From: Anaeramoeba flamelloides
Lineage: Eukaryota; Metamonada; Anaeramoebidae
Reading direction: 5' to 3'
Assembly (NCBI GenBank): GCA_027625915.1
Contig: JANTQA010000023.1
Coordinates: 13,702,001-13,766,000, forward strand
Length of the DNA: 64,000 nt
Part shown: piece by piece, positions 23,770 through 35,567 of the stretch
How positions within the stretch are numbered: position 1 is the first letter of the stretch
Layout of the letters: every line of letters begins with the position of its first letter
The notes under the pieces: generated by a model
Databases searched by the model: none
What the model was told of the DNA's origin: nothing
Seen by the model: the letters and a program-made list of their open reading frames with translations, nothing else
Position numbers and translations under genes: made by a program

Positions 23770-26700
23770 ATGATGGAACTAAACGATCGAATCAAAAAGA
23801 ATGTTACAGAAGAAACAAGAAATCACACTTATGTTAGCCATAATTATAAGACAGTCATTAAAATTAAGGACTATAAGGAGGGACCGTATATTTGTGGAAG
23901 ATGGGGAGCGATTGCAAATAAAGCAAAGGATCCGCCAAGTGGAACAGAAGATTTAACTCTTGACCAACTTCCTGAAGCAGGTAAAACTTTTCTCTTTGTT
24001 ATTTTTCACAAGTTTTTTTTCTTTTCTTTTGTTTAGTTTTCATCCGTGATCAAAGAATATAATAGAGTGTACGAGCTTTTGGTTTGCTTACCAAATTTCT
24101 TCTAAAATTCAAGAATGAAAACACCAGAAACAATTCTAAAAAGCAAATAAAGAAGCAAAAAAAATTGGACTTTTCCCTCTATATTACGAGCATTTGAGGA
24201 ATAAAGGGAAAAGATTTTCACTTCGTCTACCTTTTTCTTTTTGTTACCAAATACACTTTCAAAGAAATAGAATGTAATTTCGGTCTCGGCTTGTTTATTT
24301 GTTCCTTTTTTTCATAAAATATTGAGTGAACGCAGAATCCTTAATAAAAGAAAACCAAGATTTCAGAATTGGAAAAATTAGAATTGGATGAAATTTTATC
24401 ACATTTAATTTTCAAATCCTACTAAAGTTGGATTAAAAAACAGTGAACAAATTTTAAAAAGTGAGAATCGTTTTTAAAAATTGATGAAAAAATTTTTTTA
24501 AAATTTTCTTTTTTAAGGCTTATGTCAAAAAAGTATCTAGTCATTTACCTTGGATTTGCTCAATACCCAAGATGCGGCTAGAAACCTAAAGAGGGTATTG
24601 TGAATTTTCCCTTCTTTTTATTGAAAAAATTCAAATAACAAAAAAAAAATTTGAGTGATCCTTATTGGCAAAAAAATTCAATTAAAAAAAAAATTTTAAA
24701 AGAAATCCAGGAATCTATCAAATATTCCCGAAAATACCCGAAAATCAAAAATACCCGAAAATATTTTAACCATGATAAAAACACGTTATGGACAACTTCG
24801 AAGAAAAACTAGTGCCAATATACTCAGTATAAAGGTAAATTTGGAATTTTATTTTGAAAAAAATTTTTTTTTCTCAAAATATCAAAATTCAAAAAAGTTA
24901 AATTTTAGGGAATAGTATTCAACCCATTTTGTGTGAAAGTGATTGGTGTCTTGGATGACTAAAATTACTGATCATTTCGAAATGGTATTAACTAAATGAG
25001 AAAAAATGTACTTGTGTAGAAAATTTCTAATTGTGTATCATTACCCATAATTTTGTAATCTTAAATACAACCCAAAAATAACCAAGTAATATCTAATCGT
25101 AAAATAGGTACCCTACCCTACACAAGGTGATCCAAGCTAAACTTTATTTAACTTCCCATTCCATAAAAGGAACTGGTTTAACCAAAACATACAAACACAC
25201 ACAACCCATTCTAGAACCCTGGCATACCCATACACTTAGCCTAATAAGTACCAACAATTACTCAAATATACTCAAAAGGCACCAAAACCTCTTTAGAGTA
25301 GTTTAAAGTAGAAAAATCAAAAAAAAATAAAATATTTTGTCTGAAAGTAAAATTGTTATTTTAGCGTTAAACTGAGTATATTTACACTAAGGTTTCTTCG
25401 AAGTTGTCCATAACGTGTTTTTATCATGGTTAAAAAATTTTCGGGTATTTTCGATTTTCGGGTATTTTCGAGAATATTTCAAATACCCGAAATCCAGAAT
25501 CCCATAATTCCAAAAAATTCAAATTTTAAAAAAAAAAATTACTCTTTTCTTTTTTATATTTCCAAATATTTAAATTTCTTCAATTTAAAACAAATTGTTT
25601 TCTTGAAGTCCACAGTCAATTCAATTAGATTTAATATAATTTGTGGTTATTTTGTAACCCTCTAAATTTGACAAAGTAAGGATTTTGTAAGATTCTAGAG
25701 ATAAAAATAATTCATTTGAGAATTGAAAAAATTCAAAAAAAATCTTTTTGATATCAAAAAGTGTCAAAGAGATACACTTCAAAACAAACATAGGTGTTTT
25801 CTAAATTGTAATTCACAACTATTCAAAGTGGTTATTCGATGTCTCTCTTTTAAGATTTTTTCTAAAAAGTTCCTAGTTTTTTATTGATGATTTTTGGAGA
25901 TCGATCGTAAACCACATCATATGTTGGTTAGTTTTTAATTGGTTTTAGGCACTCATAAAAATTACAATTATTGTTTTTTTCCATTTCAGAAAATTATTTT
26001 TCATCCATAATGACTTGAACCTTAATAAAGTCAAGCATTTTTTTTAAAAAAAGTACTTTTCTTCCCACTCCAACCCCCACCTCATATTTAAAGACTTATT
26101 CTTCACTTTTTTAAAAGAGAAAACTTGATACTGGTATTTAAAGAATAAATGATAAAAATTTTCACTTTATTTTCATTTTTTTTTTTTTTTTTTTCAAATA
26201 GAGTTTGTAAAGAAAGAGTATATAATTTCTGTTCTCTGTTTGCTTGTTTGGGCCCTTTTTATTGTAACCCATTAATATCTTTATGAACTAAGAATTTTAA
26301 ATTAAAGTCAGACCTCAAAAAAAGAAAAAAAGTTAATCAGTTGAAATTTTTTCCCATTTCAGGGATTGTCTAACCTTAAGGAACTAGTAACTCATAAAAA
26401 TAAATATTCTCATAAATTTAATAGCAAATATGAAAAAAAAATTCATCACATTTGAAATTGAAAAATGAAAGTAAAAATCTGATGACTAAAATATCAGACT
26501 TGTTTGGTAATCTATTTTCATCAATAAATTATTGTTTTTAAAAATTTGATCCATTTTTGTCATTTTCAAAAAGTTCAAAATTCAAAAAAAATTTTCAAAT
26601 GATTTCAAAAAAAATTATTTTCTTTGAGCGAAGATTGAAATCTTATCGTATATAAAGGAAGCTTACAAAAAATCGAAATTAAAATTTTTTTCAGTCAAAG

Positions 26701-27677
26701 GGTCCCAGTTTTATTGAAGAAATACAACACATTCTATGAGTTTAATTCATTATTCTTCTCAAACTAAAATTTCAATTTTTTGATCAAAATCATTTTTTCT
26801 CATTTTGCAAAATTTTTTTTTTTTTTGTATTTGTTTTTTTTTTTTCTTCTTTTTTTTTTTTTTTTTTTTAAAAAATTACTTTTTTAAAAAAAAATGTTTG
26901 AAACTCAAAATTAACATTAAGAAAAGTTAGGCTTTGTATGTTCTATAAAAATTCATACATTTACAAGTAAAAAATCATGTTGTCAACAAAATTTTAATTT
27001 TCTAAAGAAATTAGGAATTTTGCACGAGGAGTTCCAATGGAAAGGGCACAAAAATTTTTTTAACAGTTTTTTTTTTTGAAATTTATGGTTTGCTCAGGAT
27101 TTTCTTTTATGAGTATCGACTCACTTACGAAGTTTATTATTTTTCATATTTCTAAACAATCTTAGTTTGGCTGATTCTTAAAAATAAGGTGGCTTTTTCA
27201 TATTTAGGTTGGTTCCCTTTGAGTGAAATGGAGTTTAGTTATACAGCCACCAAGTTTTGAAATAACTTGTCTTTAAAAAATATGTCTTTCGCGACAGTGT
27301 TGTAAATAACCCATGTTGACAACCTTTAAGGGCCATCTTTATTTTATAGTATAGTTCAGATTACTATTATGACAAAAAACATATTTGTTGACTTGAAGGA
27401 ATATTTAGTCACGAAATCTTGCTTTGTTTCAAATTTAGATTATTTATTTTTTTCCATTTTTCCCCTGGCAGAATCTTCTTTATATTGGGAAGAAGAGTTA
27501 CAAATGAAAAAGATCAAGTGGTTACTTGCTAAAACTGAAACACTGAAACACGAAAGTATGAGTAACTTGAAAATAAAAACTCAAAAGCAAAAGGCTAAAA
27601 ATGACCAAAGGTTGAAAGCAAATAAGATCAAAAAAAAAAAAGAAATTATAACAATTAAACAACGATACCCAAGTTAA
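23770..27677 (+). CDS. Unrecognised Lys-rich protein, two exons
   Basis: Exon 1 is 23770-23980 and exon 2 is 27472-27677; they join in phase 1 across a 3491 bp GT-AG intron (GTAAAA donor; long pyrimidine tract then GGCAG acceptor) to give 138 residues. An in-frame TAA lies directly before the ATG, so the start is well bounded (a second ATG follows immediately). The N-terminal half is mixed (KIKDYKEGPYICGRWGAIAN, then a proline/acid patch PPSGTEDLTLDQLPEA); the C-terminal half is charged and helical, ending in a strongly basic KIKKKKEIITIKQ tail. I do not recognise a family. The frame match across the join, coding-like codon use and the good acceptor support a real gene. The intron contains an inverted-repeat element (24717-25483) and another repeat (26692-27226). 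It could be a nucleic-acid binding or cytoskeletal small protein, but nothing decides this. Confidence 0.55.
24717..25483. mobile_element. Long-TIR element inside an intron
   Basis: Arms of about 110 bp at 24717-24825 and 25372-25483 are near-perfect inverted repeats. Both contain repeated ATACCCGAAAAT, TTTTAACCATGATAAAAACA, CGTTATGGACAACTTCGAAG and TATACTCAGT. The roughly 545 bp centre is noticeably richer in C and G than the surroundings (near 25100-25260) and has no long frame. It looks like a foldback or non-autonomous DNA transposon. Confidence 0.75.
26692..27226. mobile_element. Element family M2, intronic copy
   Basis: Reverse-complement match over its whole length to 43386-43944. Ends CAGTCAAAGGGTCCC and CCCTTTGAGTGAA are short imperfect inverted repeats. 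Shared interior: GAATTTTGCACGAG, CTAAACAATCTTAGTTTGG, TGAGTTTAATTCATTA. A T-rich core (about 26815-26890) has expanded in this copy. Confidence 0.65.
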
Positions 27678-29445
27678 CATTCATTATCAATTATCAAATT
27701 AAAATAAATAGTCTATTTTTAAAAGAACTTTTGAGATCTTTAAATACCACTATATCAAGTGGTTGAAGATCTCTAGTAGCATTATCAGGTAGAAATAAAA
27801 AAAAATTGGGTATAGTTCAAGTGTCATAGAATGACAGAGAGTACATTAGGGTTACAAGTTTTCTTTTTGATTTCTATTTTTGTTTATAAAAACAATTAAT
27901 TTTTTTTCAGTTTTTTCTAAAAAGGGGAAGAATTTTTTTTTATATTTCAAATATACTAATTTTTATGGAAGTATTTCTATTCTTAAATTGTTAATTTAAA
28001 ATGAAGATGAATATGACCACTAATTGAATCAGTACCTATTTATTTATATTAAAATAAACTCTTCAAATATCCAAAATTGTTTTTTCATAATAAATTGATT
28101 CTTCATAATAATTCAATTTGTTTGTTCGTTGTAAGACATTACTTTAATTAAAGATATCAAAGATACTGATCATAATTTTATATGACATTTTTCAAGTGTC
28201 GAAAATTGATTTTTTCTTTTTCTTTTTGATCAATAAAAAAATGTTTTTCCAAAAAGGTTTTAATCCTGATAGAATTTCGAAGAGGATGAAAAATTTTATA
28301 GCTGTGTTTGATTCATTTAAGAAATCTTTTGTATCCTTATCATATTGCCGTTTTTTTTTTTTTATTGGAATTGGCCATACTTCTTTTTGTATAAAAAAAG
28401 TGTGTGGATTTTTTTTTTTCATTTGTTCAAAATATTTTAAATAGTTTAATTAGGATTGGGTTGAATAAAGATCTTTAAAAAGAAATTTTCTCCGCTTTTT
28501 TGGAAATAAACAAAAATTCAAAATTTTTCCACACAGTTAAAACAGTTTAAAAGGAATCAAAATAATACAATTTCATTCAAATTGGAAATAAATTTGATTT
28601 TTGTAATAATATTTTAATCATATTGTCTTCTTTTAGTTTATTGTTTTCATTTCATTTTTTGAATTACCAAACTTGTTTCGTTTGATCAGAAATGCTTTCA
28701 ACGATTGATATTATGTTAAAGTTGAGTTGTTCCAAATATACGAACTCAAATAAAATTATTTGATGGTATCTAACCATTTGATCGATCAATATTTATCAAT
28801 TAGAATTTAAACAAATTTACGAATTACATTTTTTTATTTATCCCATCTTCAAAATTTATTAACACACCCTTGATTTATTTTTATTGATAATTTTTTATTT
28901 TTTGTTTTGTGGGTATTGTAATTTATAAACAATTGTTAACATGTCCTTTTGGTGAATGTTTCTAATTTGATTTTTCTTTTAAAATCAGATTTTTTTATTT
29001 TTTTTCAAAGATTGAATTTCTGTGATTTTAAAATTTTTGAATTGGAGTTTAGCTTAAACTTAGATCTGAAAGGAGGACGTTAGACTACTTTTTTTTAACA
29101 CCCGTTAATCAAATATCAAATACTATTAGAATGAAACCATTTTATGTATAATTAATTCTCTAATAAATAATAATAATTATTTAAAGAAAATTTCCAAGTA
29201 TTTTTAAAAATTAAAAAAAAAATTAAAATCCACTGGTGGTTTTCTCGAATTTTTATGATCAAAATAACAAAAAAAAAAAAGATTCTATCATTTTCTCTAA
29301 TTTATAAAATAAGAAGAAAATTTCATAATTTTTCTTATTATTTCATAAATAACGGAAAGCTTCACAGTGCTTCTCTAAAATTCAAATTTTTTTTATTTAT
29401 CATTATTGTGATATTTTTTTAAAAAAAAACAAAAAACAAAAATAG
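27678..29445. other. Spacer; should contain the first exon of the F-box gene
   Basis: Contains R1 repeat 28516-29055 and no recognised gene. The F-box gene to the right begins at an apparent acceptor, so a short first exon with the start codon is expected here; I could not identify it. Complementary frames at about 28192-28444 are driven by T and A runs and are not convincing. Confidence 0.4.
28516..29055 (+). repeat. Dispersed repeat family R1
   Basis: Third member of the family seen at 10266-10690 (inverse) and 15724-16276 (direct); the direct pair aligns from TTTTTCCACACAGTTAAAAC to TGAATTTCTGTGATTTTAAA. Confidence 0.7.
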
Positions 29446-30848
29446 TATTATGGGAAATATTTAGATATTTACCACCAATAAAATTAATTTTTTTAGAAAC
29501 AATGTGTATCAGTTTTAATAATATTATTCAAGATCAAGCACTTTGGAAAGAAGTCTCATATCGATATGAAGACTTATTTATTTGGGACAACATTGATTTT
29601 GATAGGAGAGCATCTACACATAAATCACATCTTCAAACATTTGGCAACTTAAGCGATTTAGCAAATGTATTATATAAAAAAATTGATAACCGTGATGATG
29701 TTAGTGGCAGTAGCAGTGGTAGTGATACGCAAGATGATGAATTAAATAAACATAACAAAAACAATCATTCAAATAACAATTCTGGGAATCAAAGCAATCT
29801 AAAACGAGAATTAAAAGAATTTATTTACCAGGATCGGAGAGTAGGTGGTATTGTTATTCAAACAACCAAAAAAATTCGAATGCAATATATTCATGAACTT
29901 GAAAATCCAAAAGAAGTTTTAATCTCAAAAATAAAGGAATTAAAAAACATAGATGAAAAAAAAACTCGAATAGTCGAATCCAATCTCAAAAGAAATCGAC
30001 AACTTCGCCTATCAAGAAATTTTAATGGAAATTTTATATTTAATTCTTCAAAATTAATTTTGCTATTGCTTTCATTGGGCCTTGTTGCTAGCACTGTTTT
30101 ATTAAATTTATTTGTTGATAATAAATTAGATGACAAAAATAAGCTTTGGATAATTTTCCCGTTCATACTTATTATCGCAATCATGATAATTCTTTTTTTT
30201 ATTTTTTTTATTGCAAAAAAAAGGGATACAGATATATTTAAATGCACCGAAGTACTGATAATAATACCGATTCTCCTTGGGTGCGGTTATTTATTATTAT
30301 TACCCCTAAGAGCATTAAATTATTTTTCCTTTAGATATACATATTGCGCCATACCACTGTTAATCGTCATTGGCATCATTGCATGTGCTGCTATCATGTA
30401 CGGCTTCAAAGTTGATTCTGAAAATTATCGCCAATGGTTTTCCATGCTGCCACTTCTGATTATCCCTTCTTGTATTTTTATTTTTATTCTACTGGGTTGC
30501 TTAAAACTGGATAACAAAATTGAGGCAAGTTGGCCCAAAATATTTATTCCATTATTCTACATTCATTTTTCCCCCTTCGTTGTTGTTTGCTTCTTATTGA
30601 TGGCTCCCTGTGATGCCTGTGATGCTAAATATACAGATTCACTCGCGGCTTTAGGCTATTTATATTTAATGATACTTGGGTTAATGTTATTACCACTCTG
30701 TGCATTTGAAATCTTATTAGTTGTCTATGCAAGCACTAGTGGAATATCCCATTTTGGTTATGTTTTAATACCCATTTATTTATATGAACTGATTGCTTTT
30801 TCTTTATCAATTTTAAATTGCTCATCACCAAAACGTGACTACTATTAA
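29446..30848 (+). CDS. F-box protein fused to TMEM185-like membrane domain
   Basis: The frame is open from 29412 with no ATG before 29502, yet reading upstream of that ATG gives LWEIFRYLPPIKLIFLETMC, which joined to CISFNNIIQDQALWKEVS is a complete F-box. The exon therefore probably starts after the AG at 29444-29445 and a short first exon carries the start codon. F-boxes recruit Skp1 in SCF ubiquitin ligases. After a Ser/Asp/Asn-rich linker (about 29700-29800) come roughly eight hydrophobic segments from 30040 to 30830, including WIIFPFILIIAIMIILFF, KIFIPLFYIHFSPFVVVCFL and FGYVLIPIYLYELIAFSL. Their aromatic-F/I-P-L pattern resembles the transmembrane Fragile-X-F (TMEM185) family. This suggests a membrane-anchored SCF adaptor; substrate and membrane are unknown. 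About 467 residues, stop TAA at 30846. F-box call is strong, TMEM185 link moderate. Confidence 0.75.
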
Positions 30849-32395
30849 TTTTACACAAACAGTCAATTCTGATAAACACACATAAATATATATGGATATG
30901 TCTTTCTCTACAATTTCTCTATTTTTTATTTTTTCTAATTTTCAGCTATAATAATACATAGAATAATTTTAATTCTTCTATGAATATTTAAAAAAAAAAT
31001 GGATGGGAATTGTTGATCAATAAACTAATAAAGAAAAAACTAAAAAAGATAATAAACTGAAATGATTTTAATTTATTTTTAAAACATTAATTACGATATC
31101 TATTATTTTGGAATTTAATTAAGAGTTAAATATTGAAATTTGAATTAAACAAGGCTAAAAAAGCCTAGAGAATCAGTTTTTTGATAATAAGAGATTTATC
31201 CAAAATAAATTTGGATTGAAAAAAGAAATGCATTGGAATACAGTCATTAATTTGAAATGTAGGAAGGTATTTTATTTTGTTTTTTTAAGAATTTTTTTTG
31301 AAAACCATCCATTAACAATTTCAATTTTCTAAAGGATGAAAAGAATATTTAGATTATAGTAAATCTGCAAAAGAATTTTTAATTGCTTTTTTTGAAGTCA
31401 AATTTTGTTTAAAAAATTAAAATCCATAATAGACATTGGGGATTTGGTACTTATTTTTATTAACGAGATTTACTTTTTGAAAGTATTTGTTTTCAAGTTA
31501 ATTTGAAAAATTACAATAGATACTCTTTTTAAAAAAAAAATCAGTTCATACTTGAATGTTTGGTAGTAGTTAGATTTTTTTTTTTTGAGATTGAAGAAAG
31601 TAAAAAAAAAGAAAGATCATTCCTCAACTCATAGAAAGAATTGTTTTATTTCCAATTATGTTTTAAAATTGTTATTGTTTTTTTGGTAGTGTGTTATACT
31701 CGGTACAGAATATTTGGAAAAAAAGAAGCTGTATTTTTTAAACAAAAAAATAAAATGAAATTTATATTTTTCTAAAAAAAAAATAAAATTATTTTCTTTC
31801 TTTATTCAAATTCCCAAGAAAAACAAGCTGAATTTATCTTTTTGGCTGATCTTTCAATTATTTTGATTTAAGTAACTGAAAAATAATAAAACGTTGGAAA
31901 TATTTTTATTTTTTTTTCAATTTTCAGTTAAAGATTATTGAACCCAAAAAAGTGGATCAATAGTTGAGCTTAAAACTAAATTTTTACCAAATTTAAGTTT
32001 TTATATTCCTTAAAACAATTTTTTTTCTAAAAATAATTATCTCTTGTTTTTAAGAAATACACATCAAATATTTCAAAAAATGCCGGCATTCCATTTGATA
32101 TTTCAAAAAAAGATTTTTTGTTAATGAATCTATTTTTTAAATGGACAATATCAAATTAAATGAAATATTAATACTAATTAAATCATCATATTTTGTATTT
32201 ATTTCAAAATATATCGAACAAAATATTGTCTAAAAATTATAAACAAAAGTCATAAAAAAATCAAACAATCTGAAAATATTATTTATTGAACTATTTTAAT
32301 TAATCAAAGTCGGTAATAATTTTATGTTTTCTTATTATTGTAATCAAATATACCAGAAAAAAACAATATTTAAAAGAAAGTGAATTCAATGTATA

Positions 32396-32888
32396 GTAGG
32401 GAAAAAAATACAGTACATGAAAAAAATCCAGGACAAGATTTTTAATTGTGAGTATTAGTAAAAATCTTGTCTAATTTCAATGAAATCCTTATTATAAATA
32501 ACCAATTTTTTTATGAGATTAATAATAAACCTTCCTAAAGTCCATCAAAGTAAGGTGTCTCTAGAATACTCGAGTAATTGTTTGATAGCCATATGTTGAT
32601 CAACTTTTTTTGAAAAACAATCGAGTTTTATCGAGGTTTACTAGAGTTTGGACTATGATAATTTTTCTTCTTGTTTTTTGATTGATTGAATGGTGTTTTG
32701 AACAAGTGTGATTTCATCAATCATCATTCTAATAAGTGGGGGGGGGGGGGGGGTTATAATTGAAAAAGTTTGATTCTTAAAAAAAGGAATTTGATTGTAC
32801 ATAAATGAAATTACCCAATAATTTTATTAATACTCACAATTAAAAATCTTGTCCGGGATTTTTTTCATGTCCGGTATTTTTTTCACTG
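32396..32888. mobile_element. MITE family M1, copy B
   Basis: Terminal inverted repeats of about 65 bp: left reads GAAAAAAATACAGTACATG then GGACAAGATTTTTAATTGTG; the right end is the inverse with only a few differences. Total 493 bp, nearly equal to copy A (21591-22086). Interior carries a 16-base G run absent from copy A. No coding capacity. Confidence 0.75.
32738..32753. repeat. G homopolymer, 16 bases
   Basis: Sixteen consecutive G in MITE copy B. The matching place in copy A has only three G (AATTAGTGGGTGAG), so the run is a recent expansion or an assembly artefact. Confidence 0.85.
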
Positions 32889-35189
32889 CTCTAAATAAAA
32901 ATAATTTCACTATTTTTTTTTTTTTTTTGATTTTGAAGTTAAATTTAAAAAAATCTTGACTGATCAGAAACAATTTTTGAAATTTACCTTCAAAATCAAA
33001 AAAAAATAAAATCAATTTTATTCCCCTCTTACTTTACTTGCTTCCCACTTTGTTTGAAAATATATTTATATCATTTCCCTAAACTCTATTATATTTTTAA
33101 ATTGAAGTTGAAAGTAAGAGAATAAAAATTATTTTGTTTTTCAATTTTTTAAAGGGGAATTGAAAATTTCGATAATTTAAAAAAAGTCCAAAAATTTGAA
33201 AAAGAAACCTAAATTTTATTAACTATCAAGATCTCCTAACTCAATATTCTTTGAAGTTAATAAAGACGTGTTTTCTAATATTAATAAGTTTCTCAGAATA
33301 TAGAAAAAAAAATAGTACTAAAACTGTTTGATTTTAATAAATCACAAATTCCAAATTTCTAAAAAACATAAAAATATTATTCCAAATGATGGATCTGTAA
33401 TCTTTTAACTTAATTTAAAACTTAGAAATAGGGATGTGTGATTTTTATTATGAACATAACAAGAATATTACAATCCACATTCAAATACGTTTAGGACTGT
33501 TTCAGACTTTTAGATTGTTAACTTCAAGATTCCAGTTTTCGGCATTTGATAAAATAATTATCAAATTTCAAATCCTTAATAAAAATTTTTAAGAGTACTA
33601 ACCGGGTAAAAAAAATGATTAAATAGAGAAAACATTTGGATTGTTTGAAATGTTTCAAAAATCGGCTGAATTACAAATATTTGTTAACTTTAAATATTTG
33701 TTAACTGTTTTGAGCAATAACAATATGACAAAAGGTGTTAAAATTTCAATATTTAAAAGTTGTAATAGTAAAAATTTTTAAGGGTCAAACCATTATGGTG
33801 AAAAATAAATGTCTAAAATTCAAAAAAAAAAAATTATTATTTTAATGATTTCCTAATGCCAAATTAAAACTAATAACACAAGATATAAACTGTGTTTCAT
33901 TCAAGGTTACCTCACATTTTTTTGAAATGTGTCTTGTTTTTAATTTTAACCTTTGAAGAACAAATAGGAAATAAGAAGAATAAAAAACAACAAAGAATAG
34001 TTGGTATCTATATTTGGTATAAAACTAATTAATCAATAGATTATCTTAAAAATTGGAAAACTCGAATTCTTAGGGCAATTTTGAGAAAAACAACAATTTT
34101 CATTTTGTTCTTCAATTGTAGATAAGGTAAAATACCAATCAAAATAAACAGTATTTCTTTAAGATAATTTTCACAGTTTCAGTAACATTATAATAACATG
34201 ATTTTACCAATAACTATTGATCTTCTAATAAAAAAAAAATTTGCAAATGATATACTTGTCAAAATAATTTCAAAAATAAAAAAAAAATAAAAATGGAGAA
34301 AAATGTGAAAAATTAATTTCAAAATTGAAATTTATAAAATAAATATTTTCTTCTAATAACAATTCAAACCATTTAAAAACATATGTATTCATCACTTGCA
34401 ACTGGGACACCTTTGACGCAAAATGGCTTATGATCGATCTCTAAAATTAATATTAAAAAAAGAGGTCATTATTAGAAAAAAGTTTTAAAGATCGATACTC
34501 AATTTCCAATTAGAATGGTTGTGATTTATAGTTTTGAAAACAACTGTGTTGGTTTTGAATTGTCGATCTTTGGTGCTTTTTGAGATCTCAAAGATTTTTT
34601 TTTATTATTAAAAAGAGTTATTATTTTGTTCTCAAGGATGTTAAACAATCCTTACTTTCTCAAATTTAGGTTCCACAACTACAAAATCGATTAAATCGAA
34701 ATTAATTAAATTTATACTTGTAGATAACAAATTTGTTTTAAATAAAAGAAATTTAATCCTTTGTACATTTAAAATAAGAAAAGAGTAATTATTTTTTTAA
34801 ATTTAGATTTTTTTTAAATGAGGACTCTTTTTAACTTATTTTTTTAGAGTGAGTTTTATGTTGTATGGATCTTATGAAATTTTTATTTGGTTATATGGAT
34901 TTTGTAAATCAAAAGAAGAGAAATATCATAATACCCTTTTTTTTTGTTTCAAGCCAAAACTTGAGTATTAATCAAATCCTAGATAAATTACCTGAACCTT
35001 AAATTGAGATTGTTGTTTTTTGGTTTTTATCTAATTCTAAATCTGAAATAATGTCAAAAAACAGTAATACTGTGGGTTAAATAGAAAGTGAAAACAATTT
35101 TTGGGCTTTTTTAGTTTTGAACAACCAACAAATGTTTCATTTTTCGAATTTAAGAATTTTCTCAAACTTTTTGGTTATTTTCAAACAAA

Positions 35190-35567
35190 ATGTCTCAAGA
35201 ACAAAAAAAAAGAAAACAACAAAAAAAAAACAAAAAAAAGAAACAAAACAAAACCCCAAGACTACATGTTGATGGAATCTTCATGGGCTATAGAAGAGGA
35301 CTGACAACTCAAAAAACAGGAACCTCCTTAATTAAAATTATTGGTGTCGGCACAAGAAAAGAATCAGAATGGTATCTTGGAAAGAAAGTTGCATATGTTT
35401 ACAATGCTTCTCGTCACCACAATGGATCCAACGTAAGAACCATTTGGGGAAAGATCACCAGCTCACATGGTAACTCTGGTATTGTCCGTGCAAAATTTAA
35501 ACGAAACCTTCCTGCCATTGCTATGGGGAAAAAAGTTCGAGTAATGTTATACCCTTCAAATATTTAA
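35190..35567 (+). CDS. RPL35A: 60S ribosomal protein eL33 (RPL35A)
   Basis: Structural protein of the large cytosolic ribosomal subunit. Intronless, 125 residues against about 110 in animals and yeast. The core is unmistakable: FMGYRRGLTTQ, EWYLGKKVAYVYNAS, NVRTIWGKITSSHGNSG, IVRAKFKRNLPA and the C-terminal VRVMLYPSNI. The difference in length comes from residues 2-22, a run of Lys, Gln and Asn (QKKRKQQKKNKKKKQNK). The start is the ATG at 35190, preceded by TTTCAAACAAA; an overlapping frame from 35101 is not used. AATAAA directly follows the stop and may be a poly(A) signal. No other translation gene is nearby. Confidence 0.97.
   Translation: MSQEQKKRKQQKKNKKKKQNKTPRLHVDGIFMGYRRGLTTQKTGTSLIKIIGVGTRKESEWYLGKKVAYVYNASRHHNGSNVRTIWGKITSSHGNSGIVRAKFKRNLPAIAMGKKVRVMLYPSNI

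Larger units (their letters stand above)
30849..35189. other. 4.3 kb gene-free spacer
   Basis: AT-rich spacer with one MITE (32396-32888, listed separately). No coding frame with family resemblance on either strand. Confidence 0.55.

Noticed and set aside
29496-29504. Acceptor TTTTTTTAG at 29496 and ATG at 29502 as the start of the F-box gene exon
   Set aside because: Reading the same frame upstream gives the rest of the F-box without a stop, so the exon begins earlier, probably at 29446.
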